NCBI GenBank assembly: GCA_021781255.1
Contig: JAJXXG010001282.1
Coordinates: 1-7,377, forward strand
DNA: 7,377 bases
Reading direction: 5' to 3'
DNA from: Acidobacteriota bacterium
Lineage (GTDB): Bacteria > Acidobacteriota > Terriglobia > Terriglobales > Acidobacteriaceae
The translations under genes and the position numbers were made by a program. Of the stretch, positions 1-6,877 are shown piece after piece (the first letter of the stretch is position 1; each line of letters begins with the position of its first letter). The notes under the pieces were generated by a model. That model was not told the origin of the DNA. It made no database searches and saw only the letters and a list, made by a program, of their open reading frames with translations.

Positions 1-1941
1 ATGACGGCGCGCGCCCCGTCATGCTTGTATGCAGTCTCTATGCAACGCATTCGCCTCATTCCAAACGCGGGATTTTTGCTGCTCGCGGCTTCATTGCACG
101 CCGTCTTCGCACAAGATGCCGCGGCGCCGCCGCCAGCAAAGGTAAAAGGCCGGTCCGAGACCATGGTTGTGCTTGGCACGGCCACGCCGGTGCCGCTTGC
201 CGAGTCGCAGCGCTCCGTGGAGATTCTGCCCGTGAAGGGAATGTCGCTTGCCGCCGAGTCGCCGCAGGATTTTCTTCGCCAGGACTCGTCGGTTTTCATC
301 GAGGAGCGCGGCTCAGGCGGGGGGCAGGCCGACCTGGTGTTGCGCGGCGGCAGCTTTGAGCAAACGCTGGTGCTGCTCAACGGATTCCGCATCAACGATG
401 CGCAGACCTCGCACCACAATCTCGACCTGCCTGTGCCGCTGGAGGCGATGGACTCCATCCAGGTTCTCGAAGGCTCGGGCTCCACGCTTCACGGCGTGGA
501 TGCTCTGAGCGGGGTGGTGGATTTCTTGACTGCCGCTCCCGATCACGATTCGGTTTTCCTGCGCGCTGGCGAGGGCAGTTTCGAGTCGAACGAGGAAACG
601 CTGATGGCCGGGGCCACGCGCGGCAGCTTGAGCGGCCGCGTGACTGCGGAGCGCAATTTTTCAACAGGATTCATGATTGACCGCGACTATCGCAATGAAG
701 ACGCCTCCGCTGAAGGCTGGGCAGGCTCGCGGCTCGGCGTAACCGATCTACTGTTTGCCGGGAGCGATCGCTCCTTTGGCGCGAACCAGTTTTACGGCAA
801 CTATCCGGAGTGGGAGCGGACCAAAGGATGGTTCGGCTCGATGCGTCAGGATCTGGGCAGGCAGACCGTGGCGGCCTTTGGCTATCGCCGCCACACCGAT
901 GAGTTTGTACTCATTCGCGACGCCCCGGCAGTCTACGAAAACAATCATATTGACGGATCCTGGCAGGCATCGCTGCGGCGCACAGAAAAGCTACCCGCCA
1001 AACTGTCCGAAGGCGCGCTGCTGCTCGTGGGGCTGGAGGCGGACGGCGACAGTATTCAAAGCTATAACTTCTCCGGCGGCGTGCGCACATTTGCGCTTGG
1101 CATCCATGCGCGCAATCGCGGCGCAGGTTATGTGGATGTGGATTTGCGGCCGGTGAAGAAGCGCTGGAGCTTGTCGGCGGGCGCGCGCGAAGAGATTTTT
1201 TCAGGCGGCGCACAAGCGGTGTTTTCTCCCGAGCTGGCAGGCAACTTTCGCGTGGCAAACAGTTTGAAGCTGCGCGCAAGCGGAGGGTACGGATTCAGAA
1301 TTCCGACCTACACTGATCTCTACTACTCCGACCCCACCACGCTTGGCAATCCCAATCTCAAACCGGAGTCGGCCTGGAGCGGCGACGCGGGCGCGGATTG
1401 GACGCCATCGGCCAGATTGTCGCTTTCGGCTACCGGCTTCTATTCGCAACAGCGCGACACTATCGACTACGTCAAAAGTGCGACGCCGAACTTGTACCTT
1501 CCTGCCCTTTGTCCAGCGAACATCTGGTGCGCCGACAACCTGAATGGGTTGCGCTTTGCGGGCGTCGAATCCACGCTGGCGTGGATTCCGAACAGATCGC
1601 AGAAGGTGCGTATCGAGTGGACCGGCTTGCACGGCGCACAGACGGCGCTGCACGGATTGCAATCGGAGTACGTCTTCAACTATCCCGTCGAGAACATTCA
1701 TGCCTCGTGGACTTGGGCGCTGGGCCGCGATTTCGTTCTGACCAATGCCGTACAAATTGCCCAGCGCTATCAGCAGACGGTGTATCCGGTGTGGAACGCC
1801 ACGCTGACGCACGACAGTTGGAAGTTGCGGCCGTATCTGCGGGCGACGAATCTGAGCAACACCGGATACCAGGAGATCAGCGGCGTGAACATGCCGCCAC
1901 GCGCGATCATGGGCGGAGTTGCGCTGCAGTTGGGCCGCTGA
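1..1941 (+). CDS. TonB-dependent outer-membrane receptor (BtuB/vitamin B12-type fold, substrate unknown)
   Basis: This is a complete-looking TonB-dependent transporter that would carry a scarce ligand (metal chelate, cobalamin or similar) across the outer membrane using TonB energy. The frame is open from base 1. A second ATG at base 40 (Met14) begins an ideal signal peptide: a basic start, then a hydrophobic core at residues 22-35, with likely cleavage after Val-Phe-Ala37. I therefore favour base 40 as the true start, but keep the longer frame because the region upstream is not visible. Neither start has a visible ribosome binding site. A TonB-box-like ETMVV lies at residues 53-57. The plug domain spans about 60-178 and has the family signatures LRGGSFEQTLVLLNG (114-128) and VLEGSGSTLHG (155-165). 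The rest is a beta barrel rich in alternating aromatics. Length (633-646 residues) is near that of BtuB. Oddly, the chain ends in Gly-Arg rather than the usual terminal aromatic residue. The fold is confident; the ligand is not. Confidence 0.9.
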   Translation: MTARAPSCLYAVSMQRIRLIPNAGFLLLAASLHAVFAQDAAAPPPAKVKGRSETMVVLGTATPVPLAESQRSVEILPVKGMSLAAESPQDFLRQDSSVFIEERGSGGGQADLVLRGGSFEQTLVLLNGFRINDAQTSHHNLDLPVPLEAMDSIQVLEGSGSTLHGVDALSGVVDFLTAAPDHDSVFLRAGEGSFESNEETLMAGATRGSLSGRVTAERNFSTGFMIDRDYRNEDASAEGWAGSRLGVTDLLFAGSDRSFGANQFYGNYPEWERTKGWFGSMRQDLGRQTVAAFGYRRHTDEFVLIRDAPAVYENNHIDGSWQASLRRTEKLPAKLSEGALLLVGLEADGDSIQSYNFSGGVRTFALGIHARNRGAGYVDVDLRPVKKRWSLSAGAREEIFSGGAQAVFSPELAGNFRVANSLKLRASGGYGFRIPTYTDLYYSDPTTLGNPNLKPESAWSGDAGADWTPSARLSLSATGFYSQQRDTIDYVKSATPNLYLPALCPANIWCADNLNGLRFAGVESTLAWIPNRSQKVRIEWTGLHGAQTALHGLQSEYVFNYPVENIHASWTWALGRDFVLTNAVQIAQRYQQTVYPVWNATLTHDSWKLRPYLRATNLSNTGYQEISGVNMPPRAIMGGVALQLGR

Positions 1942-1971
1942 GATTGCCGAGCGGACGGGCTGCCAGGTGCG

Positions 1972-1995
1972 CCAGGTTTCGATTTTGAAACCTGG
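1972..1995. terminator. Perfect hairpin between convergent genes (possible transcript end)
   Basis: CCAGGTTTC at 1972-1980 and GAAACCTGG at 1987-1995 form a perfect 9-bp stem with a 6-base loop, GATTTT. It starts 30 bases after the receptor stop and lies 26 bases past the stop of the convergent hydrolase. There is no T-run after the stem on either strand: on the plus strand AAAAC follows. It is therefore not a classical Rho-independent terminator. It may protect mRNA 3' ends or mark Rho-dependent ends for both genes. Confidence 0.5.
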
Positions 1996-2021
1996 AAAAC
2001 CGCAAGTGTCTTCTGAACGGA

Positions 2022-2693
2022 TCAGGTCAGATTCTTCTTGAGAAAAGCCAGTGAGCGCTGGCGCGCCTCCTTCGCTGCCGCGGCGTCGTAACTTGCGCGC
2101 GCATCGCAGTTGAAACCGTGGCCGGCATCGTACCAATAGATTTCGACATCGGGGTGCGCGGCGTGAACCTTCTCAACTTCCTCGGCGGGAATGTGCGTAT
2201 CCAGCTTGCCGAAATGCAGCATGACGGACGCTGAAGGTTTTTCTGCAACGTAGTTCCCGATGCGCCCGCCGTAATAGCCCACAGCCGCCGCAGGATGGAG
2301 CCGCGCCGCACTTACCCAGGCCAGCGTGCCGCCGAAGCAAAACCCAATTACGCCCACTTTCTTGCCTGTCGTCTTGCCGGCATATTCATAGGCCGCCGCG
2401 ATGTCGGCCAGCGCCTTCTCAGTATCGAGCTTGGGGATAAGGCCCAGAGCGGTCTGCATGTCGGCGCCGTCGTAGCCAAGTTCGATGCCGGGCTGGATGC
2501 GGTCGAAGAGCGCCGGCGCCACGGCCAGAAATCCGTCCTTCGCGTAGCCATCGGCTACCGAGCGGATGTGGGGATTGACGCCGAAGATCTCCTGCACTAC
2601 CACCAGGCCCGCGATCGGCTCTCCGGCGGGACGCGCAACATACGCGCTGAACTCCTGTCCGTCCGCCGCGCGCAACTTCACATATGTACTCAC
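2022..2693 (-). CDS. Dienelactone hydrolase family protein
   Basis: This is a cytoplasmic alpha/beta hydrolase of the dienelactone hydrolase family, whose founding member opens the lactone ring of dienelactones in chloroaromatic breakdown. Many members act on other esters or lactones, so the substrate is open. I set the start at a GTG (2691-2693), because a strong AGGAGG (2701-2706) sits 7 bases upstream. The frame could extend to a TTG at 2715-2717, but that would swallow the ribosome site. From the GTG the protein has 223 residues, a usual length for the family. The Cys-Asp-His triad is visible: Cys119 in GFCFGG, Asp165 in KLDTHIP and His192 in DAGHGF. Glu35 in VQEIFG is the conserved acid that interacts with the Cys. 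These positions closely match the classical Pseudomonas enzyme. There is no signal peptide. The gene lies 90 bases downstream of the unknown 176-residue protein on the same strand and may be cotranscribed with it. Confidence 0.93.
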   Translation of the reverse strand: MSTYVKLRAADGQEFSAYVARPAGEPIAGLVVVQEIFGVNPHIRSVADGYAKDGFLAVAPALFDRIQPGIELGYDGADMQTALGLIPKLDTEKALADIAAAYEYAGKTTGKKVGVIGFCFGGTLAWVSAARLHPAAAVGYYGGRIGNYVAEKPSASVMLHFGKLDTHIPAEEVEKVHAAHPDVEIYWYDAGHGFNCDARASYDAAAAKEARQRSLAFLKKNLT

Positions 2694-2699
2694 TGTTTG

Positions 2700-2706
2700 A
2701 CCTCCT
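2700..2706 (-). promoter_or_regulatory. Ribosome binding site that fixes the dienelactone hydrolase start
   Basis: On the minus strand AGGAGGT reads from 2706 to 2700 and is followed after six bases by GTG (2693-2691). It is a near-perfect anti-16S match at good spacing, so the GTG is preferred over the upstream in-frame TTG at 2717. Confidence 0.8.
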
Positions 2707-2783
2707 CGCTGTCTCAAGTATCCACGGGGCGAAGAGATTCAACAAGCCAGCACGCAACCAGCGGCGGCACATAGGAATCGGCC

Positions 2784-3314
2784 TCAATGCACTTGCGGCG
2801 GAAGCGCCTTGCGCGGTCCCAGTTCCTCGCGCACCAGCGTCAGGCCCAGGAGCCAGCGCTCGAAACGGTCAGAAAGGCGCGCGAAGAGCGGCGCTTCCTG
2901 CGCGTATTCAAAGAGGTTGAACTGGCTGACGATGTAATAGCTTTCCTTGCCGGTGCGGATCAGTTCATTCATGCTGGGTTGGTGGTGCCTGAGCCGGTGC
3001 CCGGAACCCATGGCTTCGGGATACATGCCGGCCACGAACAGCGCGTAGTCACCGATGTGCTTGCGCAGCGCGCGCTCCTCGTCGAACGAAGCGGCCGTGC
3101 CGTTTATTGGATCGGCGGCGCGCACCATCTCATCGAGCTCCTCAATGGGCCGCCCGGCCTGGTCGCGCACCTTGTAGAGATTCCCGGCCTCGGAAAACTC
3201 GCACAGCAAATGCGCCACATAACCGGTCACATCTGGATCGTGCAATCCCAGCCTGCCCTCGTAACTGTTGCGGACAGCCTGCAGAAAGAAGGGTTCGAGC
3301 GGATGATTCTGCAT
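2784..3314 (-). CDS. Unrecognised soluble protein, 176 residues
   Basis: I do not recognise this family. The coding call rests on an ATG with a strong AGGAGG (3320-3325) five bases upstream, an even and protein-like composition, and its position in line with the downstream hydrolase. The protein has no signal peptide, no membrane segment and no repeat. It is mixed helical in character and rich in charged residues. Notable stretches are HIGDYALFVAGMYPE (86-100), a His-rich patch GHRLRHHQPS (105-114), and ESYYIVSQFNLFEYAQE (124-140). The C-terminal third (142-165) reads as an amphipathic helix ending in a Pro/basic tail. Two cysteine-type metal motifs one might look for are absent: there is a single Cys38. 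A candidate sigma-54 promoter lies about 140 bases upstream and would give it regulated expression. Function unknown. Confidence 0.8.
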   Translation of the reverse strand: MQNHPLEPFFLQAVRNSYEGRLGLHDPDVTGYVAHLLCEFSEAGNLYKVRDQAGRPIEELDEMVRAADPINGTAASFDEERALRKHIGDYALFVAGMYPEAMGSGHRLRHHQPSMNELIRTGKESYYIVSQFNLFEYAQEAPLFARLSDRFERWLLGLTLVREELGPRKALPPQVH

Positions 3315-3451
3315 ACAAACCTCCTCGGCCGTTCACGCGCAGCCGTTTGCCGTAAGCGTTGGCTGCCGTTCGACGCGCGTTGCTGGAGAAGAGCCGCCGC
3401 CGCTTGTCTATATTCCTGTAACACAGAGGCTATAGGAAATGTTGTGGTTTT

Positions 3452-3468
3452 TGCGAGGGGAGTGCCAA
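3452..3468 (-). promoter_or_regulatory. Candidate sigma-54 (RpoN) promoter for the 176-residue protein
   Basis: The minus strand reads TTGGCACTCCCCTCGCA from 3468 to 3452. The sigma-54 consensus is TTGGCAC, four or five variable bases, then TTGC(A/T). Here the -24 GG and -12 GC are exactly 12 bases apart as required, and only one base of the -12 block differs (TCGC for TTGC). Transcription would start near 3441, giving a leader of about 125 bases before the ATG at 3314. No enhancer site could be assigned with confidence upstream. Confidence 0.55.
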
Positions 3469-3603
3469 CTTTGTTAGCAGCATGACGGGACAATTGCAAA
3501 TGCCGCGGCGAAGCGGGTAAGGCGGCCGCGACAGGCTGCCCTCTACTCGAGTTCATTGGCTCTGATGGACTTTGGCGATCACAGGACCGACCACCGATTA
3601 TTG

Positions 3604-3631
3604 ACAACTGAGAACTGACAACTGAAAACTG
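3604..3631. repeat. Four tandem heptamers (ANAACTG; CAGTTNT on the minus strand)
   Basis: Four back-to-back 7-base units follow the pattern ANAACTG on the plus strand, differing only at the second base (C, G, C, A). On the minus strand they read CAGTTNT and begin five bases after the transaldolase stop codon, in its 3' untranslated region. The regular period of seven and lack of coding context indicate a short tandem repeat of the kind often dispersed in bacterial intergenic DNA. Confidence 0.8.
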
Positions 3632-3636
3632 CTTCT

Positions 3637-4638
3637 TCAAACCACCGCCGGCGTGCGCGATTCCAGATCAGCCAACCGCTTTTTGAGCAGCGTCTCCAGC
3701 TTCACCAGCGCGGCAGTGAAGCCTTCAATGCCTTCCTTCAGCTTGTCGCTGGCCATGCGGTCGGCGGCGTGCATGCGGTCGAAGGCAGCCTTGTCCACGA
3801 CGATTCTTTCGATTGGCAGCGACGCAGCGGCGTTGGGATCGAGCTTGCGTGGCAGTTGGCCTTGCGTGGACTCGAGCTCGGCCAGCAGTTGCGGCGAGAT
3901 GGTGAGCAGATCGCAGCCGGCCAGCTCGCAGATCTCGCCGATATTGCGAAAGCTCGCGCCCATCACGACGGTTTTGTATCCGAATTTCTTGAGGTAGTTG
4001 TAGATGCGCGTGACCGATTGCACGCCTGGATCGCCGGCGCCGTGATAGTCCTTGCCCGTGTCGTTCTTGTACCAGTCGAGGATGCGGCCCACGAAGGGCG
4101 AGATGAGCGTGGCGCCCGCCTCGGCCGCGGCAATAGCCTGATGCAACCCGAACAGCAGCGTCAGGTTGCAGTGGACGCCTTCACCCTCCAGCACTTCGGC
4201 GGCGCGAATGCCCTCCCAGGTGGAAGCGATCTTGATCAGCACGTGATCGCGTCCGATGCCCGCCGCGTCGTACTGCGCAATGATGCTGCGCGCCTGCGCG
4301 ATGGTTGCTTCGGTGTCGTACGACAGGCGCGCGTCCACTTCAGTAGAGACGCGGCCCGGCACGATGGCCAGAATCTTCTTTCCGAAGGCGATGGCGAGAC
4401 GCTGAAAAGCCAGGTTTGCCACGGTCTGATCGGTGGCGCCCTTGCCCAGTTCGTTGCGCGCGTCGCGCAGAACGCCGTCCACAATGGGCTGATACTGCGG
4501 CATCTGCGCCGCCGCGGTAATAAGCGAGGGGTTGGTGGTCGCATCCTGGGGATGAAACTGCTCCATGGCCTCCATGTCGCCGGTGTCGGCTACCACAACG
4601 GTGTACTTACGCAATTGTTCGAGCAGATTCTGCGGCAT
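3637..4638 (-). CDS. tal: Transaldolase (TalB type)
   Basis: It transfers a dihydroxyacetone unit between sedoheptulose 7-phosphate and glyceraldehyde 3-phosphate, forming erythrose 4-phosphate and fructose 6-phosphate in the cytoplasmic non-oxidative pentose phosphate pathway. The 333-residue product aligns almost throughout with my memory of E. coli TalB (317 residues). Signature DATTNPSL lies at 32-39. The Schiff-base lysine is Lys136 in LIKIASTW. Other active-site equivalents are Asp18, Asn36, Glu100, Asn158, Ser180 and Arg185. Phe182 in SPFVGR is the residue typical of true transaldolases rather than fructose 6-phosphate aldolases. The extra length is mostly a C-terminal tail after about 318. 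The start is an ATG with AGGAGG (4643-4648) four bases upstream. It appears to be a single gene: a palindromic element separates it from the upstream FAH-family gene, and short heptamers follow its stop. Confidence 0.97.
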   Translation of the reverse strand: MPQNLLEQLRKYTVVVADTGDMEAMEQFHPQDATTNPSLITAAAQMPQYQPIVDGVLRDARNELGKGATDQTVANLAFQRLAIAFGKKILAIVPGRVSTEVDARLSYDTEATIAQARSIIAQYDAAGIGRDHVLIKIASTWEGIRAAEVLEGEGVHCNLTLLFGLHQAIAAAEAGATLISPFVGRILDWYKNDTGKDYHGAGDPGVQSVTRIYNYLKKFGYKTVVMGASFRNIGEICELAGCDLLTISPQLLAELESTQGQLPRKLDPNAAASLPIERIVVDKAAFDRMHAADRMASDKLKEGIEGFTAALVKLETLLKKRLADLESRTPAVV

Positions 4639-4667
4639 GATTCCTCCTGGGGGAATGTGGCTTACCT

Positions 4668-4813
4668 GCTAGTGTCCCGTTTCTGAAGTTCGCATCATAA
4701 ATGCGCGGTCATCCTGAGCGGAGTTTGGCGCGTATTGTGCGCAAAACGGAGTCGAAGGACCTGCATTTTGTGCCTTCGAATTTTGCAACGAACTTCTGAG
4801 ACACCACACTAGC
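4668..4813. repeat. Nested palindromic element, about 146 bases
   Basis: The outer arms are 4668-4692 and 4789-4813, 25 bases each. They match as inverted repeats at 20 of 25 positions, including GCTAGTGT paired with ACACTAGC and GAAGTTCG paired with CGAACTTC. Inside, AAATGC (4699-4704) pairs with GCATTT (4763-4768), and GGTC (4707-4710) with GACC (4758-4761). At the centre 4723-4732 pairs with 4738-4747 across a 5-base loop, with one mismatch and one wobble. The core text GTCATCCTGAGC...GAGTCGAAGGACC resembles an intergenic repeat I associate with acidobacterial genomes (memory, unverified). There is no coding sequence and no clear target-site duplication. It ends 29 bases from the transaldolase ATG, so it must carry or abut that gene's promoter. 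Confidence 0.75.
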
Positions 4814-4869
4814 GTCCTACACCAACACTGTACCTCTATTTTAGGATGCGCCGCGTCAGCGCCGGTTGC

Positions 4870-4886
4870 ATCGTGCCCGGCACGAT
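4870..4886 (-). terminator. Short hairpin directly after the FAH-family stop
   Basis: ATCGTGC at 4870-4876 and GCACGAT at 4880-4886 are perfect inverted repeats around CCG. The stem begins one base beyond the stop codon of the FAH-family gene on the minus strand. No T-run follows in the direction of transcription, so it is a weak terminator candidate or an mRNA end-stabilising stem. Confidence 0.35.
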
Positions 4887-4887
4887 C

Positions 4888-5700
4888 TCACTCCGCTTCC
4901 ACGGTGTTGGCCAGCGTGCCGAGGCCGGTAATGTTCACTTCCACCTTGTCGCCGGCCTTGAGCGGTCCCACGCCGGCGGGAGTTCCGGTGAGAATCAGGT
5001 CGCCCGGAACAAGAGTCAGCACCGAGGTGATGTAGCTGAGCAGAACGGGAACGGGAAAGATGAAATCCAGCGTCGATGCGTGCTGGCGCACCTCGCCGTT
5101 CACCCGCGTCTCGATGGTCACGCCGGCATCGAGGTCCAGTTCGTCGCTCACCAGCGGCCCCACAGGGCAAAACGTGTCAAAGCCCTTGGCGCGTGTCCAT
5201 TGCGAATCTTTCTGTTGCAGGTCGCGCGCGGAGATGTCGTTGGCGATGGTGAAGCCGCGCACCACTTCGCGCCAATTGTCTTCGGGGCTCATCTTATACG
5301 CGCGCCGCCCGATCACCAGCGCCAGCTCACCTTCAAAATCCACGCGCTGCGACATCGCGGGCAGGCGCACGGTCCCGCCCGGGCGCAGCAACGACGAGGG
5401 CGGCTTGAAAAAGAGCAGCGGTTCAGTCGGCATCTCGCTGCCCATCTCCTTCACGTGATCGCGATAGTTGCGCCCCACACAGATGATCTTCGATGGCGTG
5501 ACCGGCGGAAGCAGTTCCGCCGCGCCCAACGGCGCCGGTTTGAATTCCCGGACGCTTGCAGTGGCGCCGATTGTCTCCAACTTGAATTGCAAATCCTCTG
5601 CGGGCGCCTGGGCAAGGGCAGTGATCTCGAACGCGTCGAAGTGCTCCTCAACCCTTCCGTACCGGGTGAGCCCACCATCCATAAAACGGCAATATTTCAT
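4888..5700 (-). CDS. Fumarylacetoacetate hydrolase (FAH) family protein
   Basis: This is a cytoplasmic, metal-dependent enzyme of the FAH superfamily, which includes fumarylpyruvate and acylpyruvate hydrolases and the HpcE/HpaG isomerase-decarboxylases of aromatic catabolism. The exact substrate cannot be told. The 270-residue length fits the stand-alone type, with an N-terminal domain of about 65 residues beginning MKYCRF and the catalytic domain from about 70. Diagnostic motifs are KIICVGRNYRDHVKEMG (71-87), the metal ligands Glu123 and Glu125 in DFEGELALVIG with Asp155 in NDISARD, KGFDTFCPVGP (172-182), and the late LTGTPAGVG (237-245). The start is an ATG with a modest AAGGGGT (5708-5714) seven bases upstream. 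The gene begins 17 bases after the lipoprotein gene stops, so the two are very probably cotranscribed. No other gene of homogentisate or phenylacetate breakdown is in the window. Confidence 0.93.
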   Translation of the reverse strand: MKYCRFMDGGLTRYGRVEEHFDAFEITALAQAPAEDLQFKLETIGATASVREFKPAPLGAAELLPPVTPSKIICVGRNYRDHVKEMGSEMPTEPLLFFKPPSSLLRPGGTVRLPAMSQRVDFEGELALVIGRRAYKMSPEDNWREVVRGFTIANDISARDLQQKDSQWTRAKGFDTFCPVGPLVSDELDLDAGVTIETRVNGEVRQHASTLDFIFPVPVLLSYITSVLTLVPGDLILTGTPAGVGPLKAGDKVEVNITGLGTLANTVEAE

Positions 5701-5717
5701 TGAGCGTACCCCTTTTG

Positions 5718-6863
5718 CTAAGGTCCTGGAACCGTTTCCTCAGCCCCGGCCGAGCGCGCGCTTTCGTGGCCCTCCTGGTCGATCGCGCTCACCGCATACT
5801 CATAGGTGTGGCCGGGCTTGACATTGGCATCATGATAGCCGGGCCCCACCACTGGCTGCGCGGGAGAGATCCGCTGCCAGCCTGCGCCGCCCGCGCCAGC
5901 CTCAGGCTCATGCCGATAGACGATGTAGCCCGCAAGATCGGCTTCGGTGTCCGGCTGCCAGCTCAGGTCGATCGCCGGCTTCGCGCCGTCTTCACCCGGC
6001 GTTGCCACGGCGGCTAGGCCCATCGGCACGGCGGGAGGAAAGTCGTTCGCAGTGTCGATGCGCACGGGCTCGGAGAGCGGCCCGGCCAGCTCCAGCGTTT
6101 GCCCGTCGACGGTGACGCGGGCCACGCGCTGCGCGCGATACTCGTAGCTCTCACCAAAGCAAATGTCTTTGTCGAGAGCGCGGTCTATGGCTACGCCCGC
6201 CTCCACCAGCAGGGTTCGCTCGGGCGGCTCAGACGGCGGAGCCATCGAGCCTTGTTCGTTTCTTTGTTGCCTGGAGTTTTTCACTGGCGGCGTCAACAGC
6301 GTGCGTTCGAGCCGTATCGCCACGGGCGCACTATTGGGGGACGCGGCAGCCCAGCGCAGCAGTACGCCGTCGCGGCGCATCGTCGCACGCAGGCCGCTGA
6401 CCGCGGCAGGTGCTTCGCCCGCAAGAATCGGTGCGCCATTCGACAGCCCCGCCGACCGGCCCTTGTGATTGTCGAGCTCGACAAAATAGGTAAGCACCCG
6501 CGGAGAGCCCGCGGCCAGCGCTGCGGAGAGCGTGTCGGTAAACGCGCCGTCGGCTCCCGGCGCAAGTTGCAGAGTTGCGGCAGCGGTACAGCCCGCTGCG
6601 CCCTGCTCAGCGCGGCACACGCGCACGGCGATGTTGCCTTTCAGCAGCAACTTGTCGGTGTTCTTCGTGGGCATCGTCCAGGTGAGCGACACCTGACCGC
6701 CGGTGCGCACGGCAGAGAGATCGCCCACGCGATCGGGAAGGTTAAGCGAAGGCGGCAGCGGCGCGCCCGGCATTCCGCACCCGGCCAAAGCCAGCACTGC
6801 CACGAACGCCGCAGCCATCGCCGGCGCCCACGCCGCAAACCTCAGGTGTTTTTCAGATTGCAT
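5718..6863 (-). CDS. Lipoprotein with three fibronectin type III-like domains
   Basis: This is a 381-residue predicted lipoprotein of unknown role. The signal peptide has a short basic start and a hydrophobic core at residues 15-28, ending in the lipobox LAGC with Cys29 as the lipidated residue. Gly at +2 does not signal inner-membrane retention, so the outer membrane is likely. A short Pro-rich linker (32-43) precedes three beta-sandwich-like segments at about 44-148, 151-272 and 277-378. The third is the clearest fibronectin type III match, with IDLSWQPDTEADLAGYIVYR (298-317) and YEYAVSAIDQEGHES (354-368). The second has VLLRWAAAS (167-175) and YEYRAQRVARV (240-250), and is interrupted by a low-complexity insert near 192-215. 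Such domains usually bind proteins or polysaccharides. The ATG lacks a clear ribosome site; an in-frame TAG at 6876-6878 rules out a longer version. It leads the operon with the FAH-family gene. Confidence 0.88.
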   Translation of the reverse strand: MQSEKHLRFAAWAPAMAAAFVAVLALAGCGMPGAPLPPSLNLPDRVGDLSAVRTGGQVSLTWTMPTKNTDKLLLKGNIAVRVCRAEQGAAGCTAAATLQLAPGADGAFTDTLSAALAAGSPRVLTYFVELDNHKGRSAGLSNGAPILAGEAPAAVSGLRATMRRDGVLLRWAAASPNSAPVAIRLERTLLTPPVKNSRQQRNEQGSMAPPSEPPERTLLVEAGVAIDRALDKDICFGESYEYRAQRVARVTVDGQTLELAGPLSEPVRIDTANDFPPAVPMGLAAVATPGEDGAKPAIDLSWQPDTEADLAGYIVYRHEPEAGAGGAGWQRISPAQPVVGPGYHDANVKPGHTYEYAVSAIDQEGHESARSAGAEETVPGP

Positions 6864-6877
6864 CGCGCTATCAGTCT

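Larger units (their letters stand above)
3315..3636. other. 322-base intergenic region between transaldolase and the unknown protein
   Basis: No convincing gene lies here. Reading leftward it holds the tandem heptamers next to the transaldolase stop (3604-3631), a GC-rich stretch with small palindromes such as GCCGCGG and GCGGCCGC (about 3502-3529), the sigma-54-like site (3452-3468), an AT-richer putative leader (3405-3450) and the ribosome binding site of the 176-residue gene (3320-3325). No T-rich hairpin terminator for transaldolase is visible. Confidence 0.7.

Noticed and set aside
1201..2136. 311-residue open frame on the minus strand
   Set aside because: It lies antisense to the TonB receptor and crosses into the hydrolase gene. 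Its composition is Arg-rich and without motifs, as expected of a shadow frame in GC-rich coding DNA.
2787..3485. 232-residue open frame on the plus strand
   Set aside because: It mirrors the 176-residue minus-strand gene, which has a strong ribosome site and better composition. The plus-strand frame has neither.
3227..3640. 137-residue minus-strand frame beginning [13 protein letters not shown]
   Set aside because: The N-terminus is only the translated tandem heptamer, and the frame overlaps the start of the 176-residue gene in another phase. There is no protein-like pattern.
3769..4686. 305-residue open frame on the plus strand
   Set aside because: It is antisense to an unmistakable transaldolase and has the His/Arg/Gly-rich look of a shadow.
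4694..4699. TATGAT as a -10 box for transaldolase on the minus strand
   Set aside because: The hexamer is good, but no acceptable -35 sequence lies 16-18 bases upstream and no extended -10 is present, so a promoter cannot be supported.
4846..5703. 285-residue open frame on the plus strand
   Set aside because: It covers the FAH-family gene on the other strand, which has all catalytic motifs. The plus-strand translation has none and is rich in His and Arg.
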